A stretch of DNA of 37,763 nucleotides from positions 1 through 37,763 of the forward strand of contig JAHFQA010000006.1 in assembly GCA_023266475.1 (NCBI GenBank), in the 5' to 3' direction. Both the position numbers and the translations under genes were made by a program. The notes under the pieces are model-generated. The model had not been told where the DNA came from. It saw only the letters and a program-made list of their open reading frames with translations, and did not search any database. Shown in pieces: positions 27,773-36,274 of the stretch (position 1 is the first letter of the stretch; each line of letters opens with the position of its first letter). This DNA is from Candidatus Woesearchaeota archaeon (GTDB lineage: Archaea > Nanobdellota > Nanobdellia > Woesearchaeales > GW2011-AR4).

Positions 27773-28474
27773 TTATTTCACCTTTAAAATCTTACTTTCA
27801 ACATTTCCATGGCAAATCTTGTTTAATTTGTCAAAAAGGTCGTTTTCAAGCCCGCCAGGAATCTCAACAACACCCACCCAATATCCATTGCTTTGCCATT
27901 CCTCCCTCAAAATTGCCCCATATGATTTTACAGTCGAATAGCATTTTGGAGCGTATTCAGGTGAAATTTTAAGTGCCAGTTCTTTTATTTCAAATTTTAT
28001 GGGCAATATTGGCCTTAGGTGCTTTAGCGCTTCCTGAACTTGCTCCTGAACCGGCTTAAACTCATCAACATGGAATTTTGCCTCGGCAAAGGCATTCTCT
28101 ATCCTTTGAGGAGGGTGAGGCAGGTGCGTCCTTGGATCAACTCCATTTCTGTGTATTATTGAAATTATCTGCTTTCTTTTTTCCTCCCTTAAATTTTCCC
28201 TATATTCCTGAGTCAGCTGTATGTCGCCTTTTTGGATGATTATCTTTGCTACTTCATCAACTTCACTTGTGCCAAAAATCTGCTTCATGGCATGCTCCGA
28301 TGCCTCCATACCTTTTTTTGCATCAGAAAATATTCTCATTGCAGCAAGTACGTCATGCAATTCCATATTTCTGCCTTCGCGCAATGCAAGAGCGTTATTG
28401 CAGTCAACTAGAATCTCAAAATTCTGTCCCTGCGTCTTTAACCTTGCAATTATTGCCTGATCAACTGCAACCAT
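27773..28474 (-). CDS. sdo1: SBDS/Sdo1 ribosome maturation protein
   Basis: The 233-residue protein has the SBDS N-terminal FYSH domain (FEILVDCNNALALREGR), the middle helical domain with REEKRKQIISIIHRNGVDPRTHLPHPPQRIENAF, and the C-terminal ferredoxin-like domain (IKFEIKELALKISPEYAPKCYSTVKSYG). SBDS helps release the anti-association factor (eIF6 in archaea/eukaryotes) during 50S maturation. Its position between psmA and rrp4 is the classic archaeal order. Confidence 0.96.
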   Translation of the reverse strand: MVAVDQAIIARLKTQGQNFEILVDCNNALALREGRNMELHDVLAAMRIFSDAKKGMEASEHAMKQIFGTSEVDEVAKIIIQKGDIQLTQEYRENLREEKRKQIISIIHRNGVDPRTHLPHPPQRIENAFAEAKFHVDEFKPVQEQVQEALKHLRPILPIKFEIKELALKISPEYAPKCYSTVKSYGAILREEWQSNGYWVGVVEIPGGLENDLFDKLNKICHGNVESKILKVK

Positions 28475-28485
28475 AATAACTCACA

Positions 28486-29238
28486 TCATTTCTTCACTGC
28501 TTTCTTGTCGTCCTTTAATTCTGATGCAACTTTTTCTACCTTTGATTTTTGGAATCTCCTGAATTTTTTTTCAGTTATGCTGATGTATGCAGCATCAATC
28601 CTCTCAACATTAAAGTTTTCACCTAAGACTTTTTTTAAAGCCTTCAGTGACAATTTTAGGCCCTCGTCAACTGTTAAATCCTGTTTGTATTCGCTGTGTA
28701 AAATTTCCTCAACCTCGATTTCTCCTTCGCCAATAGCTGTGGCTCTGTACTGGAAATAAATTCCAATGGGATCTGTTTCAAATAATCTTGGCGTATGGTC
28801 GTCTATGCCTGCAACCAATACTGACACCCCGAAAGGCCTTAATCCACCGCTCTGAGTGCAAATCTGCTTAAGGTCGCACATTTCCTTCACAATTGTCAAA
28901 GTGTCAATTTCTGAATCATATGTAACCCTGTTTTGCTGCGCCCTCAACTGAGCCCTGTCAATTAGAACTCTTGCATCGCTCAAAATGCCAGATGCTGCAG
29001 CCCCAATATGCTCGTCAATCTGCCATATCTTTTCAACGCTTTCTGGCACAACCAACGTATCAACAACTCTCTTGTCTGCTACCATAAGGACTCCGTCAGA
29101 ACATACCATTCCAATTGCAGTTGAGCCCTGCCTTACTGTCTTTTTAGCGTACTCAACTTGCAATAGCCTTCCATCAGGACTAAACATGGTTATTGCCCTA
29201 TCATATCCCATCAGTTGATGCGGCATTGGTTGTTGCAT
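28486..29238 (-). CDS. psmA: 20S proteasome alpha subunit
   Basis: The 250-residue protein has the alpha-type N-terminal YDRAITMFSPDGRLLQVEYAKKTVRQGSTAIG, which forms the gate of the proteasome, and the GGLRPFGVSVLVAGIDD and RATAIGEG signatures. The alpha rings gate substrate entry and dock the PAN/ATPase. The C-terminus is Lys-rich (SELKDDKKAVKK). No beta subunit is in the window. The gene starts the superoperon together with the upstream RNase P gene. Confidence 0.97.
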   Translation of the reverse strand: MQQPMPHQLMGYDRAITMFSPDGRLLQVEYAKKTVRQGSTAIGMVCSDGVLMVADKRVVDTLVVPESVEKIWQIDEHIGAAASGILSDARVLIDRAQLRAQQNRVTYDSEIDTLTIVKEMCDLKQICTQSGGLRPFGVSVLVAGIDDHTPRLFETDPIGIYFQYRATAIGEGEIEVEEILHSEYKQDLTVDEGLKLSLKALKKVLGENFNVERIDAAYISITEKKFRRFQKSKVEKVASELKDDKKAVKK

Positions 29239-29324
29239 TTTTATTACACCTCGATTAAATATTTTCTAGCTCTCTTATTTCGAATATATATTTTTTCAAT
29301 TGGATAATATTAAACACTACTAAT

Positions 29325-29693
29325 TTATAACGCCGTTTTCAAGTATCTTTCCTCTGCTTTCTTTAAAATTCCGGAAACGCCAATGCTCCTGAAGATTACC
29401 TCTTTGTCGTCTATTTTGTGCGCAAAAGCCAATGCTGCCTTTAATGCATCTACATGCCTGTTGCTTACCTTTACAATGCCCCTCTGTGCTTTCGGATTCC
29501 ATTTGTTATCTAGCATAATAATACCGGCTTTTGCCGTTCCCAGCTGTCCAAGGAGCTGCAGCATTGATTTCATTACACCGTTTGAAACGCTGTTAAAATC
29601 GCTTATTTTTTCCTTGGAGATAATCTCAAAGACCAGATAACGCTTTTTTTCCCTCAGGCTTGGCAAAATAGGCTTTAATTTCGTCTTTACCAT
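29325..29693 (-). CDS. rnp2: RNase P protein component 2 (Pop5)
   Basis: From ATG 29693 the product is 122 residues. It has the Pop5 pattern: KPILPSLREKKRYLVFEIIS, GQLGTAKAGIIMLDNKWNPKAQRGIVKVSNRHVDALKAALAFA and IGVSGILKKAEERYL. Pop5 pairs with Rpp30 to support catalysis by RNase P RNA in tRNA 5' maturation. The track's start 23 codons earlier has no promoter fit; a TATA box TTTAAATAC at about 29767-29776 (minus strand) and GTGAG before ATG 29693 support the shorter form. Confidence 0.88.
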   Translation of the reverse strand: MVKTKLKPILPSLREKKRYLVFEIISKEKISDFNSVSNGVMKSMLQLLGQLGTAKAGIIMLDNKWNPKAQRGIVKVSNRHVDALKAALAFAHKIDDKEVIFRSIGVSGILKKAEERYLKTAL

Positions 29694-29913
29694 CTCACAA
29701 TTATATGAGAAGAAAATTAGTAACCGTGTTTCCTCTCTCTGTTGGAACACAGAATAAACCAATAGTATTTAAAGTTTGCGATAATTAAAATTTGTAATTT
29801 ACCCTTGAATTCAGTTAGATAAACGCATAATATTTCTGAAAGCATAAAGATTATAGTTTTCTTGATTCTGTTAGGTGCCAAATGCAGGATTCATCTAAGC
29901 TATAAACTCACAA

Positions 29914-29929
29914 ATAATGCCCTATTTTG
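29914..29929. repeat. 16-bp inverted repeat, left copy
   Basis: ATAATGCCCTATTTTG is the exact reverse complement of 31723-31738. The two copies bracket the small membrane protein gene and the phosphomutase gene and both lie in intergenic DNA. The pair could be a remnant of insertion or a coincidence in an AT-rich genome. Confidence 0.5.
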
Positions 29930-29993
29930 CATTCAAAATAAAAAGATTTAAATATACGTAATAGAATGATTACTAGAAAATGAGGTGATTTAT

Positions 29994-30197
29994 TTGGTAA
30001 CTAGATTGGCGTACAGGATGACTGGGTTCGTTTTTTTGATCGTTGGCATATTGTTCTTTCTTAGGGACTTGGGAATAAATTATATTGGTAATACAAACAT
30101 AGTCAATATAATTATAGTCATGATTGGAGCCGGACTAGTGGCTGGCGGCGGTGTAGATTTATCAGAAGCCTCCAGCAAGCCTGCAAAGAAAAGATAA
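29994..30197 (+). CDS. Small two-helix membrane protein
   Basis: Read from TTG 29994 the product is 67 residues with two hydrophobic segments (MTGFVFLIVGILFFL and IVNIIIVMIGAGLVAGG) separated by a short loop, and a polar Lys tail. The TTG is preferred because GAGGTGA lies 7 nt upstream and overlaps the track's GTG at 29985; TTTAAATATAC (29947-29957) is a good TATA box. Small two-TM proteins of this sort are frequent in archaea. Function unknown. It converges on the phosphomutase gene, 20 nt apart. Confidence 0.65.
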   Translation: MVTRLAYRMTGFVFLIVGILFFLRDLGINYIGNTNIVNIIIVMIGAGLVAGGGVDLSEASSKPAKKR

Positions 30198-30217
30198 AGG
30201 AGTTTCTTGAGTTTTGA

Positions 30218-31576
30218 TTATTGAGGAGCTGTGATGAGATTAAGAAGTTCCTCTCTTTTTTCTATCATTAACTTTTGTGAATTAGCTTCAAGATTAAGCC
30301 TAAGCAATGGTTCTGTGTTGCTCGGCCTAATGTTGAACCACCAGTCATCAAATTCAACAGTTATTCCATCAAGCTTTGATATTTTTTTAGGATTTTGCCT
30401 CTTGTAGATTGTTTCTATTCCTTTTAATTTAGATATTTTATCATTGACTTGGACACTGGCTTCCTCAATTGTATGGTATTTCCTGAATTCATTTAGCAAC
30501 ATCGATAATGACTTGTTTTTCTTTGACACAATTTCTGAAACTATTAAGCTAGTTATAATTCCCGAATCCGCCCTGTAATTGTCCTTATAGTAGTAATGGG
30601 CGGAATGCTCGCACGCAAATAATGATTTTGTTTTACGCATTGTTTCTTTTATAAAAGAATGCCCAACTCTTTCTATTATTGCCTTTCCCCCATACAGTTT
30701 TATTGTATCGGGCACTATGCGGCTGCATACCAAGTTATAGATTATTTTTAATTTTCTATTTTTGTTTTTTGTTAGAATGCCTTTAATAATCAATGAAGAA
30801 ATAAATGAGCTGTTTACAGTGTTTCCTTTTTCATCAACAAAAAAAATCCTGTCAGCGTCTCCATCAAATGCAACGCCAAAATCGCAGTTTTTTTCTTCAA
30901 CATATTTCTGCAATTCAGCTAGATTTTCAAATTTTGAAGGGTCGGCGGGGTGGTTTGGAAAATTGCCGTCGAGCTTGAAGTAGAGCGGTATAATTTTTAC
31001 AGGAAGATTTTTGTAAACTAACGGGATTATTTTTCCAGCCATTCCATTGCCGGCGTCAACAGCAATCTTTAATCTCCTTAACTTTTTTACACTTACGAAT
31101 TTTCTAACATGGCGCACATAATCATGTATAACATTTTTTTTGACTATTTTCCCAACATTTTTGGCATTCATTTTTTTATATTCATCTTTTTCAATTATTT
31201 GTCTTATTTTTCTCAACCCGGTATCTTCATTAATTGGTATGGCATTATTTTTGCAGAATTTAATTCCGTTGTACTGCTTTGGATTGTGGGAGGCTGTGAA
31301 CATGACAGCCGGCTTACCAAGAAATCCTGATGCGAAATAAACAGCATCTGTGCAGACTTCACCTATAAATATTGCATCTGCCCCCTGCTCTGTTACTCCT
31401 TTCATAAACGCTCTGCTCAATTTTGGAGAAGAAATCCTCATGTCGGTTCCAACAACAACATCCTTGCATCTGAGAAAATAAACAAAGGCCCTGCCTATTT
31501 TGTAGGCAACCTCCTCTGTAAGATTTTGGCCATATATTCCTCTTACATCATAAGCCTTGAAGATTTCTGAGAGCAT
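30218..31576 (-). CDS. Phosphomannomutase/phosphoglucomutase
   Basis: The 452-residue alpha-D-phosphohexomutase has all four landmarks: phosphoserine loop TASHNP (S96), metal loop DGDADRIFF, sugar-binding region CEHSAHYYY and phosphate-binding RPSNTEPLLRLN. It interconverts the 1- and 6-phosphates of mannose or glucose for nucleotide-sugar synthesis. Sugar specificity cannot be read off reliably. A TATA box ATTTATAAAA (about 31597-31606) lies 26 nt before the ATG. It lies near a sugar-1-phosphate nucleotidyltransferase, consistent with one pathway. Confidence 0.93.
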   Translation of the reverse strand: MLSEIFKAYDVRGIYGQNLTEEVAYKIGRAFVYFLRCKDVVVGTDMRISSPKLSRAFMKGVTEQGADAIFIGEVCTDAVYFASGFLGKPAVMFTASHNPKQYNGIKFCKNNAIPINEDTGLRKIRQIIEKDEYKKMNAKNVGKIVKKNVIHDYVRHVRKFVSVKKLRRLKIAVDAGNGMAGKIIPLVYKNLPVKIIPLYFKLDGNFPNHPADPSKFENLAELQKYVEEKNCDFGVAFDGDADRIFFVDEKGNTVNSSFISSLIIKGILTKNKNRKLKIIYNLVCSRIVPDTIKLYGGKAIIERVGHSFIKETMRKTKSLFACEHSAHYYYKDNYRADSGIITSLIVSEIVSKKNKSLSMLLNEFRKYHTIEEASVQVNDKISKLKGIETIYKRQNPKKISKLDGITVEFDDWWFNIRPSNTEPLLRLNLEANSQKLMIEKREELLNLITAPQ

Positions 31577-31722
31577 ATTGGATTTATTTCACAACATTTT
31601 TATAAATGTTTGTTTTCGGAAAAAGAATTAAACAAGGTAAATGAATACCAGCGGTTTAGAAAGAAATTGGATTTATTTTATAAATGGAAAACCGTCATGA
31701 TTATATCACTAAAATAGGTAAT

Positions 31723-31738
31723 CAAAATAGGGCATTAT
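31723..31738. repeat. 16-bp inverted repeat, right copy
   Basis: CAAAATAGGGCATTAT, reverse complement of 29914-29929, placed just beyond the end of the nucleotidyltransferase gene. Confidence 0.5.
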
Positions 31739-31754
31739 AATTTGAATTAAAAAA

Positions 31755-32615
31755 TCACTCTAACCCAATCTCATCCTCTTCTGTTGGTGAAACCCCTTTC
31801 CATTTCCTTTCAGCTATTTTATATCTCTCAATGGTGCCAATGTCAAACCATTGCCCTGCGAATGGAAATCCTCTTAAGCGCCCCATTTTTGCAACCTTTG
31901 GAAAAATATCCTTCTCAAGCATTGTGAACCCATCTGGAATCATGTCAATAACCTCGGGCTCAATAATGTAAAATCCTGCGTTGATTAATTTGGAGCTGGG
32001 CTTTGAAGGCTTTTCAACAAATTCAATGATTCTTGAGCCGTCCAGCCTTGCAACTCCATAATGTGTTGGGTCGTCAACTGTGGTTAATGCAATTGTTATT
32101 AATGCGTTTTTTCTTTTGTGGAGCCTGAACATTCTGGGAATATTGATATTTTTTAATTCGTCACCATTTGAAACGATAAAACTGTCCTTGAGATATTTTC
32201 TCGCAAATTTCAATGGTCCAGCAGTCCCAAGAGGCTCGTTTTCTTCAACATAAGTGATATTCATTCCAATCTTGCTTCCATCGTCAAAGTGCTCTTTTAT
32301 TTTTTTTTTCAAATAACCAACGCACAAAACAGCGTCTCTTATTCCATATTTCTTGAGCAAGTCAAACAAATGCTCTGTTATCGTCTTGCCCTGCACCTCG
32401 AGTAAAGCCTTTGGGGTTTTATCTGTCAATGGCTTCAGCCTGCTGCCCGTACCTCCAACTAAAAGAACAGCTTTGCTTGGTATATTTGTCCCAAGGCCTT
32501 CTGCAAGAAGAAATTCTATTTCCTGAGACCTGTTTTTTATATCAACGCCGTCAATTCTTTTGTCTATCTGGCCAATTAGATTCTTATCAAGAGTTATAGT
32601 AATGCGCTCTTTCAT
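31755..32615 (-). CDS. Sugar-1-phosphate nucleotidyltransferase with N-terminal ribbon-helix-helix domain
   Basis: The 286-residue protein combines two domains. Residues 1-41 (MKERITITLDKNLIGQIDKR ... RSQEIEFLLAEGL) are a CopG/Arc-type ribbon-helix-helix DNA-binding module. Residues 47-286 are a nucleotidyltransferase: VLLVGGTGSRLKPLTDKTPKALLEVQGK, SNGDELK, FVEKPSKPSSKLINAGFYI and WFDIGTIERYK, like mannose-1-phosphate guanylyltransferase or glucose-1-phosphate thymidylyltransferase. The first-domain strand should dimerise the protein and bind DNA. A TATA box TTTAAATATAAC on the minus strand (about 32642-32653) gives a short leader. It lies next to the sugar phosphomutase, so it probably activates the same sugar. 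Confidence 0.85.
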   Translation of the reverse strand: MKERITITLDKNLIGQIDKRIDGVDIKNRSQEIEFLLAEGLGTNIPSKAVLLVGGTGSRLKPLTDKTPKALLEVQGKTITEHLFDLLKKYGIRDAVLCVGYLKKKIKEHFDDGSKIGMNITYVEENEPLGTAGPLKFARKYLKDSFIVSNGDELKNINIPRMFRLHKRKNALITIALTTVDDPTHYGVARLDGSRIIEFVEKPSKPSSKLINAGFYIIEPEVIDMIPDGFTMLEKDIFPKVAKMGRLRGFPFAGQWFDIGTIERYKIAERKWKGVSPTEEDEIGLE

Positions 32616-32797
32616 CGTACCCCCAAGTTCCAGATAAATAGGTTATATTTAAAGCTTTTGTTTTTTATATGATGAAGTATGATAAATGGAAAAATTTAAA
32701 TATAAGGGGCAATGAACAAATTTACAGGGTAAGTTAAAGAATTCAGAATAAAATAGTCTGGCATATTTATAAAAATAATGTCAAATCTGTAATTAAA
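32616..32797. promoter_or_regulatory. Divergent promoter region between nucleotidyltransferase and glpX
   Basis: Minus-strand TATA TTTAAATATAAC (about 32642-32653) serves the nucleotidyltransferase. For glpX there are two plus-strand candidates: TTTAAATATAAGG (about 32694-32706) and ATATTTATAAAA (about 32763-32774), the second about 30 nt before ATG 32798 and thus the likely leaderless promoter. Confidence 0.55.
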
Positions 32798-33754
32798 ATG
32801 GACAGAAATCTGGCTTTGGATTTTGTAAGGGCAACAGAAGCTGCCGCTATTAGCTCTGCTTTCTGGGTTGGCAAGGGAAATGAAAAATCAGCTGATCATG
32901 CAGCAGTTGAAGCAATGAGAAAGGCATTCAGCATAATTGACATGGACGGCACTATTGTCATAGGAGAAGGTGAAAGGGATGAAGCGCCGATGCTGTATAT
33001 CGGCGAGAAAGTAGGTTCAGGAAAGGGCATGAAGCTCGATATTGCTATTGACCCGCTGGAGGGCACAACAATAACTGCACGAGGCGATCCAAATGCAATG
33101 TCAGTATTTGCAGCAGCTCCTTCAGGATGCTTGTTGAATGCGCCTGACACATACATGGAAAAAATTGCTGTTGGCCCAAAATGCAAAGGGGCAATTGATC
33201 TAGATGCCAGTGTGGAAGAAAATATATCGGCTGTTGCAAAAAAGCTCGACAAGGACATTCAAGAAGTAACAGCAATCATTCTCGACAGGGAAAGGCATAA
33301 TGTGCTTATTGAAAATTTAAGGAAATGTGGTTGCAGGATTCGCCTTATAAGAGACGGTGACATAGCTGGCGCTTTGGCTCCTGCAATAAAAGAATCAGGC
33401 ATCGATATTTTATTTGGAACTGGAGGAGCCCCTGAAGGGGTTATTGCAGCAGTTGCGCTCAAATGCCTTGGTGGCGAAATTCAAGGAAGATTAAAATACA
33501 GAAATGAAGAAGAAAAGCAAAGGGCTAAGAAAATGGGAATTAATGACTTAAACAAAAAATTGATGATGGATGATTTGGTAAAAAATGAGGAAGCAATGTT
33601 TGCTGCTACTGGCGTTACAGACGGCACTATACTTAAGGGTGTCAGGTTCACAAGCCATGGTGCAGTAACTCATTCAATTGTGATGCGCGCAAAAACAAAA
33701 ACAGTGAGGTTTATTGAAGCACACCACAGGTTTGAGCATTTTCCTGATTATTAG
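32798..33754 (+). CDS. glpX: Fructose-1,6-bisphosphatase class II (GlpX)
   Basis: The 318-residue protein is GlpX-type: EAAAISSAFWVGKGNEKSADHAAVEAM, DGTIVIGEGERDEAPMLYIGEKVG, DPLEGTT and IRDGDIAGALAPAI. GlpX hydrolyses fructose-1,6-bisphosphate, the gluconeogenic step. Most archaea use the bifunctional FBPA/P (class V) or class IV instead, so a bacterial-type GlpX here suggests acquisition. Its neighbour cluster (aldolase, GAPDH) is the reverse-glycolysis context. The ATG at 32798 fits a leaderless promoter. Confidence 0.95.
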   Translation: MDRNLALDFVRATEAAAISSAFWVGKGNEKSADHAAVEAMRKAFSIIDMDGTIVIGEGERDEAPMLYIGEKVGSGKGMKLDIAIDPLEGTTITARGDPNAMSVFAAAPSGCLLNAPDTYMEKIAVGPKCKGAIDLDASVEENISAVAKKLDKDIQEVTAIILDRERHNVLIENLRKCGCRIRLIRDGDIAGALAPAIKESGIDILFGTGGAPEGVIAAVALKCLGGEIQGRLKYRNEEEKQRAKKMGINDLNKKLMMDDLVKNEEAMFAATGVTDGTILKGVRFTSHGAVTHSIVMRAKTKTVRFIEAHHRFEHFPDY

Positions 33755-33836
33755 AATATATAATAAACAAAATTCAATAATTATTAATCAATTATTTGAA
33801 AATCAATAAAAATATTATAAAACGTTAAGAGATAAA

Positions 33837-34205
33837 ATGCCAAGAATAGTCCATTTTGAAATAACAGCGGAAAATCCTGATCGTGCTGCCAAATTTTACT
33901 CGGAGATTTTTGGATGGAAAATAGAAAAATATAATGGTCCGAAGGAATATTGGCTGATTACAACAGGTACTCAAGGTGAGATTGGCATTAACGGCGGAAT
34001 GTACAAGAGAATTCCGGGATTTTCAAACTATGTAAATATAATAGATGTTCCATCTGTTAATGATTTTGCCAAAAAAATAATCAAGCATGGCGGAAAACAA
34101 ATTGTTCCAAAAATAACGATTAGGGGAATTGGTTACTCTGCCTATTTTCAGGATACTGAAGGAAATGCTTTTGGAGTAATTGAAGAAGACAAAAGCGCAA
34201 AATAA
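33837..34205 (+). CDS. VOC (glyoxalase-fold) protein in a glycolytic operon
   Basis: The 122-residue single VOC domain has MPRIVHFEITAENPDRAAKFYSEIFGWKI (metal-ligand His and strand), GINGGMYKR, and ends with YFQDTEGNAFGVIEED, where the Glu near the end is a typical metal ligand. It could act on methylglyoxal adducts or another toxic carbonyl made by triose phosphates, which fits its place 19 nt before the aldolase gene. Substrate is inference. Confidence 0.82.
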   Translation: MPRIVHFEITAENPDRAAKFYSEIFGWKIEKYNGPKEYWLITTGTQGEIGINGGMYKRIPGFSNYVNIIDVPSVNDFAKKIIKHGGKQIVPKITIRGIGYSAYFQDTEGNAFGVIEEDKSAK

Positions 34206-34224
34206 AGAACAAATGGGTGATTGT

Positions 34225-35241
34225 ATGCAGGAGCTTAAACAAACTATAAAAGACTTGGTTGTTGTTGGAAAGGGAATTTTAGCTGCTGATGAAAGCGTCA
34301 AAACTGCTGCAAAGCGCTTGGCCAGCATTGGTGTTGAATCAACAGACGAAACTAGAAGGCAATATAGAAATCTAATCTTAACTGCGCCTGAAATTGAAAA
34401 ATATATAAGCGGCGTTATTCTTTTTGAAGAAACCTTGCACCAAAAATCAAATGATGGAGTTTTGTTTCCAGAGCATTTGAGAAGAATATGGGTAGTTCCT
34501 GGCATAAAAGTTGATAATGGGCTCGCAGAGTTAAATGGCGAGCAAATTACCAAAGGACTGGATGACTTGGGAGAAAGGCTTGAAGTATTCAAAAAAGCAG
34601 GCACAAGATTTGCCAAATGGCGTGCAGTTTACTCAATTTCTGAGAATACTCCAAGTGATTTAATAATTAATAGAAATGCTGCAGACTTGGCAAAATATGC
34701 AAAAATTTGCCACCAGCATGGTTTTGTCCCAATAGTTGAGCCAGAAGTGTTGATTGATGGCGCTCATTCAATTGAAACCTGTTATAATGTTTCTGAAAAA
34801 GTTTTAAAGGCAGTATTTAATGCCTTGAAAAAAGAAGGAGTTAAGATTGAATACATAATCCTGAAGCCAAGCATGGTTATTTCTGGCAAGCAAGCCATAA
34901 ACAGGGCTAATGTGGATGAAGTTGCGAAAAAAACAGTAAAATGTCTCAAAGCAACTGTCCCTGAAGAGCTTCCGAGCATTAATTTCTTATCAGGGGGGCA
35001 AACACCTCAAGAGGCAACGGCCCACTTAAATAAAATGCACACCCTTGGAGAAAAACTTCCTTGGCATGTTAGCTTTTCTTATGCCAGGGCATTGCAGGAG
35101 CCTGCATTAGAGGCTTGGAAAGGCAAAGACGAGAATTTGCATACTGCACAAATGGCATTCATAAGGCGTGCTAAGCTTAACAGCTTGGCCACAATTGGCA
35201 AGTATAGAGAAGAGATGGAAAACGAGATTGAAGTGATGTAA
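34225..35241 (+). CDS. Class I fructose-bisphosphate aldolase (eukaryotic-type)
   Basis: From ATG 34225 the protein is 338 residues and matches the classical class I aldolase: GKGILAADES near the start, FAKWRAVYSI (K131), VEPEVLIDGAH and the Schiff-base Lys in ILKPSMVISG (K214), then FLSGGQTPQEAT. This is the animal/plant-type enzyme and differs from the shorter archaeal FbaA type. It cleaves or condenses fructose-1,6-bisphosphate. Track start at 34180 is inside the VOC gene; GGGTGATT before ATG 34225 supports the chosen start. The stop codon directly precedes the GAPDH ATG. Confidence 0.95.
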   Translation: MQELKQTIKDLVVVGKGILAADESVKTAAKRLASIGVESTDETRRQYRNLILTAPEIEKYISGVILFEETLHQKSNDGVLFPEHLRRIWVVPGIKVDNGLAELNGEQITKGLDDLGERLEVFKKAGTRFAKWRAVYSISENTPSDLIINRNAADLAKYAKICHQHGFVPIVEPEVLIDGAHSIETCYNVSEKVLKAVFNALKKEGVKIEYIILKPSMVISGKQAINRANVDEVAKKTVKCLKATVPEELPSINFLSGGQTPQEATAHLNKMHTLGEKLPWHVSFSYARALQEPALEAWKGKDENLHTAQMAFIRRAKLNSLATIGKYREEMENEIEVM

Positions 35242-36255
35242 ATGATAAAAGTCGGAATCAACGGCTATGGGACAATTGGAAAGAGAGTTGCAGATGCTGT
35301 TGCAATTCAGAAGGACATGAAATTAATTGGAGTTACTTCTCATTCTTACAGCTTCAATACAGAAGTTGCCAAACTAAAGGGATACAAAATTTTTGAAGCT
35401 GTCAAAGAAAATGACTTGCGGCAAAATGGAATTGATCCTGATGGCGACTTAAAGAGCTTGCTTGAAGAAGTTGATGTCATTGTAGACGCAACTCCTAAAA
35501 AAGTTGGCAAAGAGAATCTTGAAAAATATTACAAGCCTAATAAAGTGAAGGCCACTTTCCAAGGTGGAGAAAAGCATAGTGATATTGGAATTTCATTTGT
35601 TGCTCAATGCAATTACAATGAAGCTATTAATAAAGAGTATGTGAGGATTGTAAGCTGCAACACAACAGGCTTGTGCAGGACTTTAAATGCTGTCAATCAA
35701 AAATACGGAATTTTAAGTGTCCATGCAACTATGATAAGAAGGGGCGCTGACCCTGGAGACATTCACCATGGCCCTATAAATGCTATTGTTCCTGTTCTTG
35801 AAATGCCAAGCCACCATGGCCCAGATGTCCAATCTGTGTTGCATGGTGTTGAAATATTTACGACTGCATTAAGCGTGCCATCAACTTTAATGCACCTGCA
35901 CACAATCACCTGTGATTTAAAGAAAAATGCAACTGTCGGCGAAGTCATTGAACTATTTAAGAATTCTACAAGAATAAGGGTTGTGAGGAATGCTGAGCAT
36001 CTGCGTTCAACTGCAGAAATAATGGAGTTTGCTAGGGACATGGGAAGATTAAGGGGTGATATGCCTGAAATCTGCGTCTGGCAGGAAGCGATTGGAATAA
36101 TTTCAAATGCCCACAACAAGCTCCTTTACATGCAGGCTGTCCACCAGGAATCAGATGTAATTCCTGAGAATATTGACTGCATAAGGGCAGTGATGGGATT
36201 TAAAGACGGCCAGAAGTCAATTGAGATGACAAATAATAGCATGGGGATAAGATAA
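35242..36255 (+). CDS. gap: Type II glyceraldehyde-3-phosphate dehydrogenase (archaeal)
   Basis: The 337-residue protein starts VGINGYGTIGKRVADAV (nucleotide-binding), has the catalytic Cys in SCNTTGLCRTL (C139) and RRGADPGDIHHGPINAIVP, the hallmarks of archaeal phosphorylating GAPDH. It interconverts glyceraldehyde-3-phosphate and 1,3-bisphosphoglycerate. The ATG follows the aldolase TAA with no gap, so the two are translated from one message. Confidence 0.96.
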   Translation: MIKVGINGYGTIGKRVADAVAIQKDMKLIGVTSHSYSFNTEVAKLKGYKIFEAVKENDLRQNGIDPDGDLKSLLEEVDVIVDATPKKVGKENLEKYYKPNKVKATFQGGEKHSDIGISFVAQCNYNEAINKEYVRIVSCNTTGLCRTLNAVNQKYGILSVHATMIRRGADPGDIHHGPINAIVPVLEMPSHHGPDVQSVLHGVEIFTTALSVPSTLMHLHTITCDLKKNATVGEVIELFKNSTRIRVVRNAEHLRSTAEIMEFARDMGRLRGDMPEICVWQEAIGIISNAHNKLLYMQAVHQESDVIPENIDCIRAVMGFKDGQKSIEMTNNSMGIR

Positions 36256-36274
36256 TTTTGAAGAATTTTTTATA

